From Clostridiales bacterium (lineage in GTDB: Bacteria > Bacillota > Clostridia > Caldicoprobacterales > DTU083), in the NCBI GenBank assembly GCA_012838915.1, contig DUOI01000045.1, positions 1-32,443 on the forward strand: a stretch of DNA of 32,443 nucleotides, read 5' to 3'. Of this stretch, positions 8,125 to 17,553 are shown one piece after another. Under the pieces are notes generated by a model. That model ran no database searches and had not been told where the DNA came from. It saw only the letters and a program-made list of their open reading frames with translations. The first letter of the stretch is position 1; each line of letters opens with the position of its first letter. Made by a program: the position numbers and the translations under genes.

Positions 8125-9226
8125 ATGATTGAACTGGATCAAGCCCGGCAAAGGCTGCAGTCCGTAAAGGAGACGCTTGTAAAGATAGGTGATTCACTTT
8201 GACCTGCATGGGTTAAAGAAAAGAATATCGGAATTGGAACAGCAAATGAATGCTCCGGATTTTTGGTCTGATCTGGAACGGTCACAAAAGGTAAACCGGG
8301 AGATTAAGATACTGAAGAATAAGGTGGAGACATGGCATAAGATGAAAACCAGGGTAGAAGATGCCGAGGTTCTCCTTGAACTGGGGCAGGAGATGGAGGA
8401 TGCTTCTGTTATCCAGGAAGTACTGGATGAAGTGGCGCAGTTGGATAAAGATGTTGAACGGATGAGACTTGCTACTTTGCTCAAGGGTCAATATGATGCC
8501 AGCAACGCCATTATATCCCTCCATGCAGGCGCAGGCGGCACAGAAGCTATGGACTGGGCAGCCATGCTGCTGCGTATGTATACAAGATGGTGTGAAAACA
8601 ATGGATATGAAGTCAAAACACTGGATTTTCTGCCGGGAGACGAGGCCGGGGTCAAAAGCACTACCCTGCATATTATCGGAGAAAATGCCTACGGTTATTT
8701 GAAAGCTGAAAAAGGTGTTCATCGGCTGGTGAGGATTTCCCCCTTTGATTCATCCGGCCGAAGGCATACATCCTTTGTATCACTTGATGTAATGCCGGAG
8801 CTGGAGGATGACAATACCATTGAAATCCGTCCTGAAGATCTGAAGGTTGATACTTACCGTTCCAGCGGGGCAGGAGGCCAGCATGTGAACAAAACAGAAT
8901 CTGCTGTTCGCATTACTCATTTGCCGACAGGCATAGTAGTTTCATGCCAGAATGAACGATCTCAGATCCAAAACAGGGAAACTGCCATGAAAATGCTTAA
9001 GGCCAAGCTGCTGGAGCTGAAGGAACAGGAAGCGCAGGAAAGGGTGAATGAAATGAAGGGGGAAATGAAAAAAATAGAATGGGGCAGCCAGATCCGCTCC
9101 TATGTGTTTCATCCCTACAATATGGTGAAGGATCACAGAACCAATGTTGAGACCGGTAATATTCAGGCAGTAATGGATGGAGATTTGGATATGTTTATCC
9201 ATACCTATCTGCAGATGTTGAGCTAA
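8125..9226 (+). CDS. prfB: Peptide chain release factor 2, made by programmed +1 frameshift
   Basis: RF2 ends translation at UGA and UAA. The gene is split: codons 1-25 run 8125-8199 and end CTT, followed by an in-frame TGA (8200-8202); translation resumes one base on at GAC (8201) and runs to 9226, giving 366 residues, the normal RF2 length. Both parts join smoothly ([13 protein letters not shown]). The codon-recognition tripeptide SPF lies in [14 protein letters not shown], and the catalytic GGQ is in [25 protein letters not shown] (8110-8116) precedes the ATG by 8 nt. A naive annotation would start at the GTG 8189, losing the first exon-like segment. RF2 controls its own level: scarce RF2 makes the ribosome pause at TGA and shift. 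Confidence 0.96.
8187..8203 (+). promoter_or_regulatory. prfB autoregulatory +1 frameshift site
   Basis: The slippery CTT (8197-8199) is followed by TGA and C (8200-8203), the conserved CTTTGAC context. An AGGTGA element (8187-8192) can act as the stimulating internal Shine-Dalgarno sequence. Its 4-nt spacing to CTT, and weaker match than the usual AGGGGG, may lower shift efficiency. Confidence 0.93.
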
Positions 9227-9257
9227 ATTTGTTTTTTCTTTAACAAATTTGTTTTTT
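9225..9257 (+). terminator. AT-rich terminator after prfB
   Basis: AAATTTGTT (9225-9233) and AACAAATTT (9242-9250) form a perfect 9-bp stem with an 8-nt loop, followed by GTTTTTT. The stem is weak because it is nearly all A-T. Seen another way it is a 13-bp direct repeat (9225-9237, 9245-9257) just upstream of the gapA promoter. Confidence 0.55.
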
Positions 9258-9261
9258 GGGC

Positions 9262-9290
9262 TTGTAAACAGAGGGAATATGTAATAAAAT
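9262..9290 (+). promoter_or_regulatory. Promoter of gapA
   Basis: TTGTAA (9262-9267), 17-bp spacer, TAAAAT (9285-9290); about 30 nt from the likely start site to the AGGAGG before gapA. Confidence 0.62.
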
Positions 9291-9327
9291 ACAATATGGG
9301 AAATTTTAAGTGACAGGAGGATTTTAA

Positions 9328-10335
<1,008 letters not shown>

Positions 10336-10397
10336 GCAAAGACAGAAAAATAGAAGTCAGTTTATTCCGTAAACCTTATTGTTAATCATATGAGTCC

Positions 10398-10439
10398 TAT
10401 GCCCCTCATAGCAACCCTAATGTTGCGGTGAGGGGCATA
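10398..10439 (+). terminator. Terminator of gapA
   Basis: An 11-bp outer stem (10398-10408 with 10429-10439) encloses a second stem GCAAC/GTTGC (10411-10415, 10422-10426). The tail TATATTTTCTTG is T-rich. Confidence 0.75.
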
Positions 10440-10531
10440 TATTTTCTTGTATATTAATTCCATATACAAATATGCGTCAGTAGGATACAATAAAAAATAT
10501 GTGTTAATAAAAGACTTGACAGAGGGATATA

Positions 10532-11941
10532 ATGTCTAAATTAAGATCTGTTTTTACAGCAAAAGATATGACCACAGGCACACCATGGAAAAGAATACTG
10601 GAATTCTCAATTCCCTTGTTGATAGGCAATATTGCTCAGCAATTTTACAATACGGCAGACTCCATCATTGTAGGCAGATATATCGGGGATAATGCCCTTG
10701 CTGCTGTAGGCAGTGCATGGCCTATTTTGAATTTGCTGCTGGTTCTGTTTGTAGGTGTAGCTACAGGAGCAGGAATTATGGTATCACAGTATTATGGAGC
10801 CAGGGACAGGGAAAGGCTATCTCACACTATTGGAGTATGCATAACATTAACGGCAATAGCTTCCCTTGTCGTTATGATAGCCGGACCCCTTTTGGCCAAA
10901 CCGCTTCTGAGTTTGCTTAATACACCTGCTGCTATTATTGATTGGTGTAATGACTATTTGGTCATATTTTTCCTGGGCATTATAGGCTTTTCCTATTACA
11001 ACATCCTGTCCGGAATTCTCAGGGGATTGGGAGACTCGCTTTCCGCACTGGTTTTTTTGATGATTTCCACCTTGCTCAATGTTATACTGGATATCTGGTT
11101 TGTGGCCGGGTTAAATATGGGAGTTCCGGGAGTTGCTTTGGCAACGGTATTAGCACAGGGAGTTTCAGCAGTTCTTTGCTTTATGAAGCTCAAGAAAATG
11201 TCAGATATTTTTGATTTCAGGCTGTCATACTTTATACCCTTAAAGGAATACAGCTTAAGGCTGATAAAACTGGGCTTGCCCTCCGGCCTGACACAGGCAA
11301 TCTTTTCTTTTGCAATGATCACAGTTCAATCGCTGACCAACAGCTTCGGCGAAATGGTTATTGCATGCAATGTAATTGTTATGCGGGTGGACGGTTTTGC
11401 CATGATGCCGAATTTTTCTTTCGGTACTGCCATGACTACATTTACCGGGCAGAACGTTGGCGCGGGTAAGCTTGACAGGGTTACAAGGGGTACCAAATCC
11501 GGACTGAAAATCTCGATAAGCGTAGCTGCAACAATTACAATAGTCATCCTGCTGTTTGGAAGATATCTCATGGGAATTTTTACAGATACTCCTGAACTTG
11601 TTGACTTCAGCATGCGGATGATGAAGATTTTAGCAGTAGGTTATATTGCAATGGCGGTTACGCAAGTCTTATCGGGTGTGATGCGTGGTGCCGGCGATAC
11701 TGTCACTCCCATGTGGATATCATTGCTTATTACAGTAGGATTGCGCATACCAATTGCCTACGGCATTTCGTATTTTACCAGAAGTGAGATATATCCGAAC
11801 GGACGGCCGGAATCCGTATTTGTATCACTCCTTGTTGCCTGGGTTATGGGTTCTGTTATCAACAGCTTCTTTTATGCAAGGGGCAAATGGAGAGAGAAGG
11901 CTAAAAGAGATTTTGGGAAGTCACATGATTACGAAATTTGA
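10532..11941 (+). CDS. MATE family multidrug/cation exporter
   Basis: A 469-residue integral membrane protein with about twelve hydrophobic segments in two related halves. It belongs to the MATE family of Na+- or H+-driven exporters: the first half starts PWKRILEFSIPLLIGNIAQQFYNTADSIIVGRYIG, and the second half has the equivalent LRLIKLGLPSGLTQAIFSFAMI segment. Substrates cannot be deduced; members expel cationic drugs, dyes or metabolites. AGAGGG is about 6 nt ahead of the ATG. It stands alone between gapA and the tRNA-Ala gene with no adjacent regulator. Confidence 0.93.
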   Translation: MSKLRSVFTAKDMTTGTPWKRILEFSIPLLIGNIAQQFYNTADSIIVGRYIGDNALAAVGSAWPILNLLLVLFVGVATGAGIMVSQYYGARDRERLSHTIGVCITLTAIASLVVMIAGPLLAKPLLSLLNTPAAIIDWCNDYLVIFFLGIIGFSYYNILSGILRGLGDSLSALVFLMISTLLNVILDIWFVAGLNMGVPGVALATVLAQGVSAVLCFMKLKKMSDIFDFRLSYFIPLKEYSLRLIKLGLPSGLTQAIFSFAMITVQSLTNSFGEMVIACNVIVMRVDGFAMMPNFSFGTAMTTFTGQNVGAGKLDRVTRGTKSGLKISISVAATITIVILLFGRYLMGIFTDTPELVDFSMRMMKILAVGYIAMAVTQVLSGVMRGAGDTVTPMWISLLITVGLRIPIAYGISYFTRSEIYPNGRPESVFVSLLVAWVMGSVINSFFYARGKWREKAKRDFGKSHDYEI

Positions 11942-11944
11942 GTC

Positions 11945-11973
11945 TTGAAAAGCTTTTTTTGCAGGTGTATAGT
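11945..11973 (+). promoter_or_regulatory. Promoter of the tRNA-Ala gene
   Basis: TTGAAA (11945-11950), exact 17-bp spacer, TATAGT (11968-11973), about 38 bp before the mature tRNA 5' end. Confidence 0.7.
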
Positions 11974-12010
11974 AGATAATATCCAATCCAATAGCTACAC
12001 AGTATAACAG

Positions 12011-12086
12011 GGGGATATAGCTCAGCCGGTAGAGCGTTCGGTTCGCATCCGAAAGGTCGTGGGTTCAAATCCCATTATCTCCACCA
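12011..12086 (+). tRNA. tRNA-Ala, anticodon CGC
   Basis: A full cloverleaf: acceptor GGGGATA with TATCTCC, D arm GCTC/GAGC, anticodon stem TTCGG/CCGAA with loop TTCGCAT, T arm GTGGG/CCCAT, and encoded CCA. Anticodon CGC is at 12044-12046 and reads GCG. The G3-U70 pair, the main alanine identity element, is present (12013 with 12080). Five Gs precede the stem, so the mature end is the second G of that run. Confidence 0.95.
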
Positions 12087-12165
12087 ATCGCTCTTTTTTT
12101 ATTCAAAGCCGGAAACCATCCGTACAAGGCAGCATGTTATAAGTGTAGAAATTCACGTTCAGAGG

Positions 12166-12203
12166 TCACTCTTACTCCTAAGGTAAGAGTGATTTCTTTC
12201 TTT
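12166..12203 (+). terminator. Terminator downstream of tRNA-Ala
   Basis: A perfect 10-bp stem (12166-12175 with 12183-12192) with a 7-nt loop and a T-rich tail TTTCTTTCTTT. A T7 run right after the tRNA (about 12091-12098) may terminate first. Confidence 0.8.
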
Positions 12204-12330
12204 AGTAAACGAGTTTATCAAAAACTGAAACAAAATGGATAATGGGGAAGTCAATACTAATACAGGTACAACATCGAATGACTGAACTGCTTATATTTTT
12301 CCCTGAATAAAGAGTGAAGGATGTGTTGTA

Positions 12331-13617
12331 ATGAAAACCATCAACATGAAATTAAAAAGAGCCCTTTTACTATTGTTGAGCTTGATATTGCTTATAGCAT
12401 TATCTTTATACATCACTGCATGCTCGGTATTTGTTTCACAGGCAGCAGCAGAAAATTTAATGGAGGGGGTAAAGCCAGGTGCTGTTGATGGGAAAAAAGT
12501 TGATAACCGGTTTATTGACAATACAGCTGACTTTACCGTAGAGCTTTTTAAAAAATCAATAGACAATAAGAAAAACTCCCTTGTGTCTCCAATTTCCGTG
12601 ATGTTTGCTCTTGCAATGACGGCTAACGGTGCGGACAATCAAACATTGTCCCAAATGGAAAAAGCTCTGGGTAAGGATATTTCCCTTGATGATCTGAACG
12701 AATATCTCCACTATTTTGCAAATAACCTGCCAAATGAGGAAAAATCCAAACTGAAAATTGCCAACTCCATATGGTTTCGTGATGATGAAAATCGTTTAAC
12801 TGTTGAAAAGGATTTCCTTCAGAAGAATGCCGACTATTACGATTCTGAAATCTATAAATCACCCTTTTCGGACCAAACCCTTTTGGAAATTAACAACTGG
12901 GTTAAGACTAGTACGGACGGCATGATAAACAAGATACTTGACGAAATCAAAGATGATGCAGTTATGTATCTGATCAATGCAATTGTTTTTGATGCTGAAT
13001 GGAAAAACGTATATGGAAAGGATGATATATTCCAAGGTGAATTTACATCTCTTGACGGGGCAAAGTCGGTTACTGACTTTATGCGGTCGGAAGAAAGCCT
13101 CTTTTTGGATGATGGTAGCGCAACCGGGTTTATTAAACCCTATTATAATGAAAAATACAGCTTTGCAGCATTGCTTCCCAATGAAGGGGTAAGGATTGAG
13201 GAATATATACAAAATCTTTCAGGGGAAGGTTTATTGAATACAATAAGAAATGCCGATTCTGCGGTAGTATATGCATCCATGCCCAAATTCAGCTATGAGT
13301 TTGAAGTCAAGCTAAATGATGTATTAAAGAGCATGGGCATGCCGGATGGTTTTATTCCGGCAAAGGCTGATTTCACCAGAATGGGTAAATCATCCAGAGG
13401 AAATATCTATATCGGTGAGGTACTCCATAAAACCTTTATTTCGATGGATGAACTGGGCACAAAAGCCGGAGCGGTAACCAAGGTTGAAATGAAAGAAGAA
13501 AGTGCACCTGTGGATTTAAAAACAGTTGCACTGGACCGGCCATTTGTTTTCGCCATAATTGATAACTCAACCCAATTGCCTGTTTTTATCGGTACTGTAA
13601 TGAATCCAAAAGAGTAG
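12331..13617 (+). CDS. Serpin-family protease inhibitor, lipoprotein
   Basis: A 428-residue serpin with a 30-residue signal and lipobox ITAC (Cys31), so it should be tethered outside the membrane. The serpin body starts at FTVELFKK and includes NSLVSPISVMFALAMTANGA, the LYLINAIVFDAEWKN-type breach strand (VMYLINAIVFDAEWK), MPKFSYEFEVKLNDVLKSMGM and the RPFVFAIIDNSTQLPVFIGTV C-terminus. The hinge GTKAGAVTKV (from residue 376) is small-residue rich, as needed for loop insertion, though Lys at the third position replaces the usual Glu. Aligned from the hinge glycine, the scissile bond falls near Glu390-Ser391; the loop is about three residues longer than in antitrypsin, so this is tentative. Likely guards surface proteins from host or competitor proteases. 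Confidence 0.93.
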   Translation: MKTINMKLKRALLLLLSLILLIALSLYITACSVFVSQAAAENLMEGVKPGAVDGKKVDNRFIDNTADFTVELFKKSIDNKKNSLVSPISVMFALAMTANGADNQTLSQMEKALGKDISLDDLNEYLHYFANNLPNEEKSKLKIANSIWFRDDENRLTVEKDFLQKNADYYDSEIYKSPFSDQTLLEINNWVKTSTDGMINKILDEIKDDAVMYLINAIVFDAEWKNVYGKDDIFQGEFTSLDGAKSVTDFMRSEESLFLDDGSATGFIKPYYNEKYSFAALLPNEGVRIEEYIQNLSGEGLLNTIRNADSAVVYASMPKFSYEFEVKLNDVLKSMGMPDGFIPAKADFTRMGKSSRGNIYIGEVLHKTFISMDELGTKAGAVTKVEMKEESAPVDLKTVALDRPFVFAIIDNSTQLPVFIGTVMNPKE

Positions 13618-13701
13618 CCCCTGGATGTTTTACGTATAATAATACTTGTACAGATGCGGTTTGCCTTTAGATAAAGCTCGATGCAGAGGAGTGTTCATAA
13701 A

Positions 13702-14646
13702 ATGCGTATTGTATTATTGGAGCCCCTGGGTGTAGCAGGTGAGAAAATCCTTACCCTGGCAAAAAAGCTGGAGGATAAGGGTCACGAGTTTGTTGTATAT
13801 AATGATAAACCGGATAATGAAGGCGAGTTGATTAAAAGAGCAGCCCAAGCGGATATTGTCATTCTTAGCAACCTGCCCTTTTCAAATGATGCAATCAGCA
13901 AATGCGGTAACCTGAAGCTTATTTCGGTGGCCTTTACCGGAATTGACCACATCGGCAGGGAGGCCTGCAGAAAACGCGGTATATCAGTTAGAAACGCAGC
14001 GGGATATTCCACCTCCTCCGTTGCCGAATTAACTTTCGGGCTGATTATTTCAGTATTGAGAAATATTCCGAAGTGCCATGATGCGGTTAAAGAAGGAAAG
14101 ACAGGAAATGGACTGGCGGGCTTTGAACTTGCTGGAAAGACCCTGGGGATAGTGGGCACGGGAGCCATCGGCTTAAAGGTAGCGGAAATTGGCCGTGCCT
14201 TTGGTTGTAAGTTGGTAGCATACAGCCGTACCGAGAAGGTAGAAGCGAGAAAGATTGGCGTGAAATATGTCAGCCTGGATGAGTTACTGGCGGGGAGTGA
14301 TATTTTAACACTCCATGTTCCCCTCAATGAAAACACAAGGGGACTTATCAGTAAAGAAAAGGTTTCTTTGATGAAACGGGGGAGTATCTTAATTAACACT
14401 GCAAGAGGGCCTGTAGTTGACAGCCTGGCTTTAGCTGATGCCCTTAATGAGGGCAGACTGGCCGGAGCGGGCATTGATGTATTTGATACGGAACCTCCCA
14501 TCTCCCCTGATCATCCTTTGGTCAGGGCTAAAAACGTGGTGTTAACTCCTCATATTGCTTTTGCTACAAAGGAGGCGCTGGAAAGACGGGCAGAAATTGC
14601 CTTTGATAATGTTCTATCCTGGATGGAGAAATCTAACTATGAATAA
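13702..14646 (+). CDS. D-isomer-specific 2-hydroxyacid dehydrogenase
   Basis: A 314-residue NAD(P)-dependent enzyme related to phosphoglycerate, glycerate and hydroxypyruvate dehydrogenases, reducing a 2-keto acid to a D-2-hydroxy acid. The cofactor motif is GTGAIG (152-157). The catalytic triad is Arg235 in NTARGPVVD, Glu264 in DTEPP and His284 in LTPHIAFAT. There is no C-terminal ACT domain, so it is not a full-length SerA of the regulated type. The start at 13702 is preferred over 13681 because a GAGGAG lies between them, 10-11 nt ahead of the second ATG. The substrate cannot be assigned; the next operon imports a sugar, so sugar-acid metabolism is possible. Confidence 0.9.
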   Translation: MRIVLLEPLGVAGEKILTLAKKLEDKGHEFVVYNDKPDNEGELIKRAAQADIVILSNLPFSNDAISKCGNLKLISVAFTGIDHIGREACRKRGISVRNAAGYSTSSVAELTFGLIISVLRNIPKCHDAVKEGKTGNGLAGFELAGKTLGIVGTGAIGLKVAEIGRAFGCKLVAYSRTEKVEARKIGVKYVSLDELLAGSDILTLHVPLNENTRGLISKEKVSLMKRGSILINTARGPVVDSLALADALNEGRLAGAGIDVFDTEPPISPDHPLVRAKNVVLTPHIAFATKEALERRAEIAFDNVLSWMEKSNYE

Positions 14647-14841
14647 TCAGTCCGCTTCTGCCATATATATTTCTCAACTGTACAAACTAAAAATCATCAA
14701 ATTGTATTGACTTAGTGGAACAAATTTATTATTATGTATGTAATTCAGAATTATGTTTAATAGCCGGATAAAATGATTATATAAAATATACGAGCATTTT
14801 CTGGATCAACGGCCTTATAAAGCGCGAAGATCTTTCTTAAA

Positions 14842-14876
14842 TCTGATTGAGGTTTTCGTTTAAATCAGACTATATT
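14842..14876 (+). promoter_or_regulatory. Possible promoter and operator of the sugar ABC operon
   Basis: TTGAGG (14847-14852), an 18-bp spacer and TATATT (14871-14876). An inverted repeat, TCTGATT (14842-14848) with AATCAGA (14863-14869), overlaps the -35 box and spacer, and TTAAATC recurs at 14838-14844 and 14860-14866, 22 bp apart (two helical turns). This is how a repressor site would look, but no regulator gene is adjacent. The leader to 15033 is about 150 nt. Nothing else is seen in 14647-15032. Confidence 0.45.
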
Positions 14877-15032
14877 ATATATAAAAGTTAACAAAAGTTA
14901 TTTTCAGCGTTTAGCATCAAATTAGTTCTCAGCTAAAGAGGGTACAACTTTATCTGCCGGACGATGCCGTGACGCATGAATTTTAGTTAAATTAGAGAAT
15001 AAGCACATTACTATTGATAAGAAGGTGAAAGA

Positions 15033-16529
15033 GTGAAGAAAGCTGCACCCGTCAGAAGCCCATTTCTGGAGATGAAAGGTATCACAAAACGATTCCCAGG
15101 TGTGCTTGCGCTGGATAAAGTCGATTTTTCAGTGGAACTTGGGAAAGTTATATCCTTGGTAGGAGAAAACGGAGCCGGCAAATCCACCTTAATGAAAATC
15201 TTATCCGGTGTATTGGAAAAAGACCAGGGTGAGATTTTTATTGAAGGGAAAAAAGTGAATATTGACGGACCGCTGACCGCCAGGAATCTTGGTATAAGTA
15301 TTATATATCAGGAGCTCATGGATCTCCCCAATATGAATATTGCCGAAAATATCTTTGTCGGCAGGGAAATAAAGAAGGGTATCTTTGCTGATAAGAAGCG
15401 GATGCATCTGCAGGCAAAGGAATTGATATCCAGAGTTGCCCTGGACGTTGATACAAATACCAAGGTAGCAAAGCTGTCAGTAGCACAAAGACAAATGCTC
15501 GAGGTAGCCAAAGCTTTGTCTCTGGATGCAAAAGTAATCATCATGGATGAGCCCACATCTTCATTGACAAACACCGAGACAGAGGTGTTGTTTGAGATAA
15601 TAAATAAGCTGAAACAAGATAATGTTGCAATTGTGTTCATATCCCATCGAATGAATGAAATTACACGCATATCCGATGAAGTTGCCGTCATGCGTGACGG
15701 TCAAATGGTAGGCCTGCTTTCCAAGGAAGAAATAGAGGAACAAAGGATTATCAGTATGATGGTAGGCCGCGAGATCAATGATATTTTTGCAAAAGAAGAA
15801 GCAAACATATCCGATATTGCATTGGAAGTCAAAAACCTGAATACCGATTTTCTTAAGGATATAAGCTTTAATGTCAGAAAGGGAGAAATCCTTGGTTTTG
15901 CAGGTCTGGTTGGGGCAGGCCGTTCCGAGGTAATGCGTGCTGTTTTCGGTATCGATAATAAGGACAGTGGAGAAATATATATACACGGAAAGAAAGTTGA
16001 TATTCGATCTACTGTAGATGCCCTTAAACATCGCATTGGTTTTGTTCCGGAAAACAGGAAGGAGCAAGCCCTGATTCTGGGTATGTCGGTAAGAGGGAAT
16101 ATTTCCCTTGCTGAGCTTGAGAATATCAGTAAATATAATTTTATAGACAAAAAGAAGGAAATAGAGCTGGCTGAAAAATATATTGAAGACCTGCAAATCA
16201 GGACGCCGAGCCGGGAACAGAAGGTTCAAAACTTATCCGGCGGTAACCAGCAAAAGGTTGTCATATCAAAATGGATGGCCATTAAACCCGATATTCTCAT
16301 ATTGGATGAGCCCACCCGGGGTATAGACGTAGGCGCGAAAAAAGAAATCCATATGCTGATGTCTCAATTGGCTAAGCAAGGGGTAGCGGTTATAATGATA
16401 TCTTCTGAGCTGCCTGAAGTCCTCGGAATGAGCGACCGGATAGTAGTCATGCATGAAGGCCGTATCAAGGGTGAGCTGTCAAGAGAAAACGCAAGCCAGG
16501 AATCCATCATGAAGCTGGCGATATCATAA
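15033..16529 (+). CDS. Sugar ABC transporter ATP-binding protein, tandem ATPase domains
   Basis: A 498-residue double ATPase of the RbsA/MglA family that powers uptake of a monosaccharide or related compound. Domain one has Walker A GENGAGKS (44-51), a signature in the LSVAQRQMLEVAKAL segment and Walker B VIIMDEPTSSLT. Domain two has the degenerate Walker A GLVGAGRSE usual for this family, the signature LSGGNQQKVVISKW and ILILDEPTRGIDVGAK. The GTG start at 15033 is preceded by GAAGGTGA. It heads a three-gene unit with the permease 18 bp on and the binding protein last. Confidence 0.94.
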   Translation: MKKAAPVRSPFLEMKGITKRFPGVLALDKVDFSVELGKVISLVGENGAGKSTLMKILSGVLEKDQGEIFIEGKKVNIDGPLTARNLGISIIYQELMDLPNMNIAENIFVGREIKKGIFADKKRMHLQAKELISRVALDVDTNTKVAKLSVAQRQMLEVAKALSLDAKVIIMDEPTSSLTNTETEVLFEIINKLKQDNVAIVFISHRMNEITRISDEVAVMRDGQMVGLLSKEEIEEQRIISMMVGREINDIFAKEEANISDIALEVKNLNTDFLKDISFNVRKGEILGFAGLVGAGRSEVMRAVFGIDNKDSGEIYIHGKKVDIRSTVDALKHRIGFVPENRKEQALILGMSVRGNISLAELENISKYNFIDKKKEIELAEKYIEDLQIRTPSREQKVQNLSGGNQQKVVISKWMAIKPDILILDEPTRGIDVGAKKEIHMLMSQLAKQGVAVIMISSELPEVLGMSDRIVVMHEGRIKGELSRENASQESIMKLAIS

Positions 16530-16547
16530 GAAAGGGGAAAAATACTA

Positions 16548-17528
16548 ATGACAGTAAATAACAAAAATCAAAACTATGTAGTTGAAACCGGAAAAAGGGT
16601 TCTTAAATCATCTTCTTTTAATATATTCATAGTTCTGTTTGTAATGTGTGTAATTATGTATATCGTCAGCGAGCCATTCCGGTCATGGGACAACGTTCTC
16701 TCCATTGCAAGGAACTTTTCCGCTTATGCGATCACCGGAATTGGTGTAAGCATGGTCATTATTGCAGGCGGAATCGACTTGTCCTTAGGCTCGGTCTATG
16801 GTTTTGCCGGCGTTATTGCCACAATGGCTATGGCTGACCTGGGATGGCCGGCCTTTCCTTCCATAATACTGGGAATGATTGCAGGGGCGCTTTTTGGTCT
16901 TTTCAATGGTCTTTTGGTAGTTAAGGCAAAGCTGCCGCCTTTTATCGCTACATTAGGCACCCTGAGTATAGCGAGAAGCCTTTGCTACATTCTAACCGAA
17001 GGTTACCCGGTGACAGATGTAAAGGAAAGATTTTTGTTTTTAGGCCAAGGTTATATGGCCAGCATACCAACACCTATATGGATGATGGTAATTGTTGCGA
17101 TCATTTTCGCTGTGTTTTTAAACCAAACAGTGACCGGCAGGAGGATATATGCCCTGGGTGGTAATGAAGAAGCAACAAGGATTTCCGGTATCAATGTTAA
17201 TAAAGTTAAGGTGCTTGTATATACGCTTTGCAGCTTGTTAGCCGGATTTTCCGGCATAATGACAGCATCAAGGCTGGGCATAGGGCAGCCCACATCGGGA
17301 CAGGGGTTTGAGCTGGATGCCATTGCGGCTGTCATTATTGGCGGTGCTTCACTTGACGGCGGTGCGGGAACGGTAACAGGAACAATCCTTGGCGCTGCCA
17401 TTATGGGTGTATTAAGAAATGCCCTTGTACTCTTATCGATTAAATCTCATTGGCAAAGCTTAATTATTGGTTTTGTAATTATAATTGCAGTTGCTGCGGA
17501 TCAATTAAAAAAGAGCCGCGGTAAATAA
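16548..17528 (+). CDS. Sugar ABC transporter permease (RbsC-like)
   Basis: A 326-residue membrane protein with roughly eight to ten helices that forms the import channel. Family segments include ISVMVIIAGGIDLSLGSVYG-like sequence (GVSMVIIAGGIDLSLGSVYG), FNGLLVVKAKLPPFIATLGT, the cytoplasmic GGNEEATRISGINV loop that docks on the ATPase, and FELDAIAAVIIGGASLDGGAG. All are intact. AAGGGG precedes the ATG. It lies between the ATPase and binding-protein genes in a tight operon. Confidence 0.94.
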   Translation: MTVNNKNQNYVVETGKRVLKSSSFNIFIVLFVMCVIMYIVSEPFRSWDNVLSIARNFSAYAITGIGVSMVIIAGGIDLSLGSVYGFAGVIATMAMADLGWPAFPSIILGMIAGALFGLFNGLLVVKAKLPPFIATLGTLSIARSLCYILTEGYPVTDVKERFLFLGQGYMASIPTPIWMMVIVAIIFAVFLNQTVTGRRIYALGGNEEATRISGINVNKVKVLVYTLCSLLAGFSGIMTASRLGIGQPTSGQGFELDAIAAVIIGGASLDGGAGTVTGTILGAAIMGVLRNALVLLSIKSHWQSLIIGFVIIIAVAADQLKKSRGK

Positions 17529-17553
17529 AAAAATAAATTAGGAGGAAATAAGC

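Noticed and set aside
8200-8202. TGA in prfB as a selenocysteine codon or a gene break
   Set aside because: The CTTTGAC context and seamless RF2 homology in the +1 frame identify programmed frameshifting.
9225-9257. CggR-type operator upstream of gapA
   Set aside because: The repeat doubles as an AT-rich terminator for prfB and no cggR gene is beside it.
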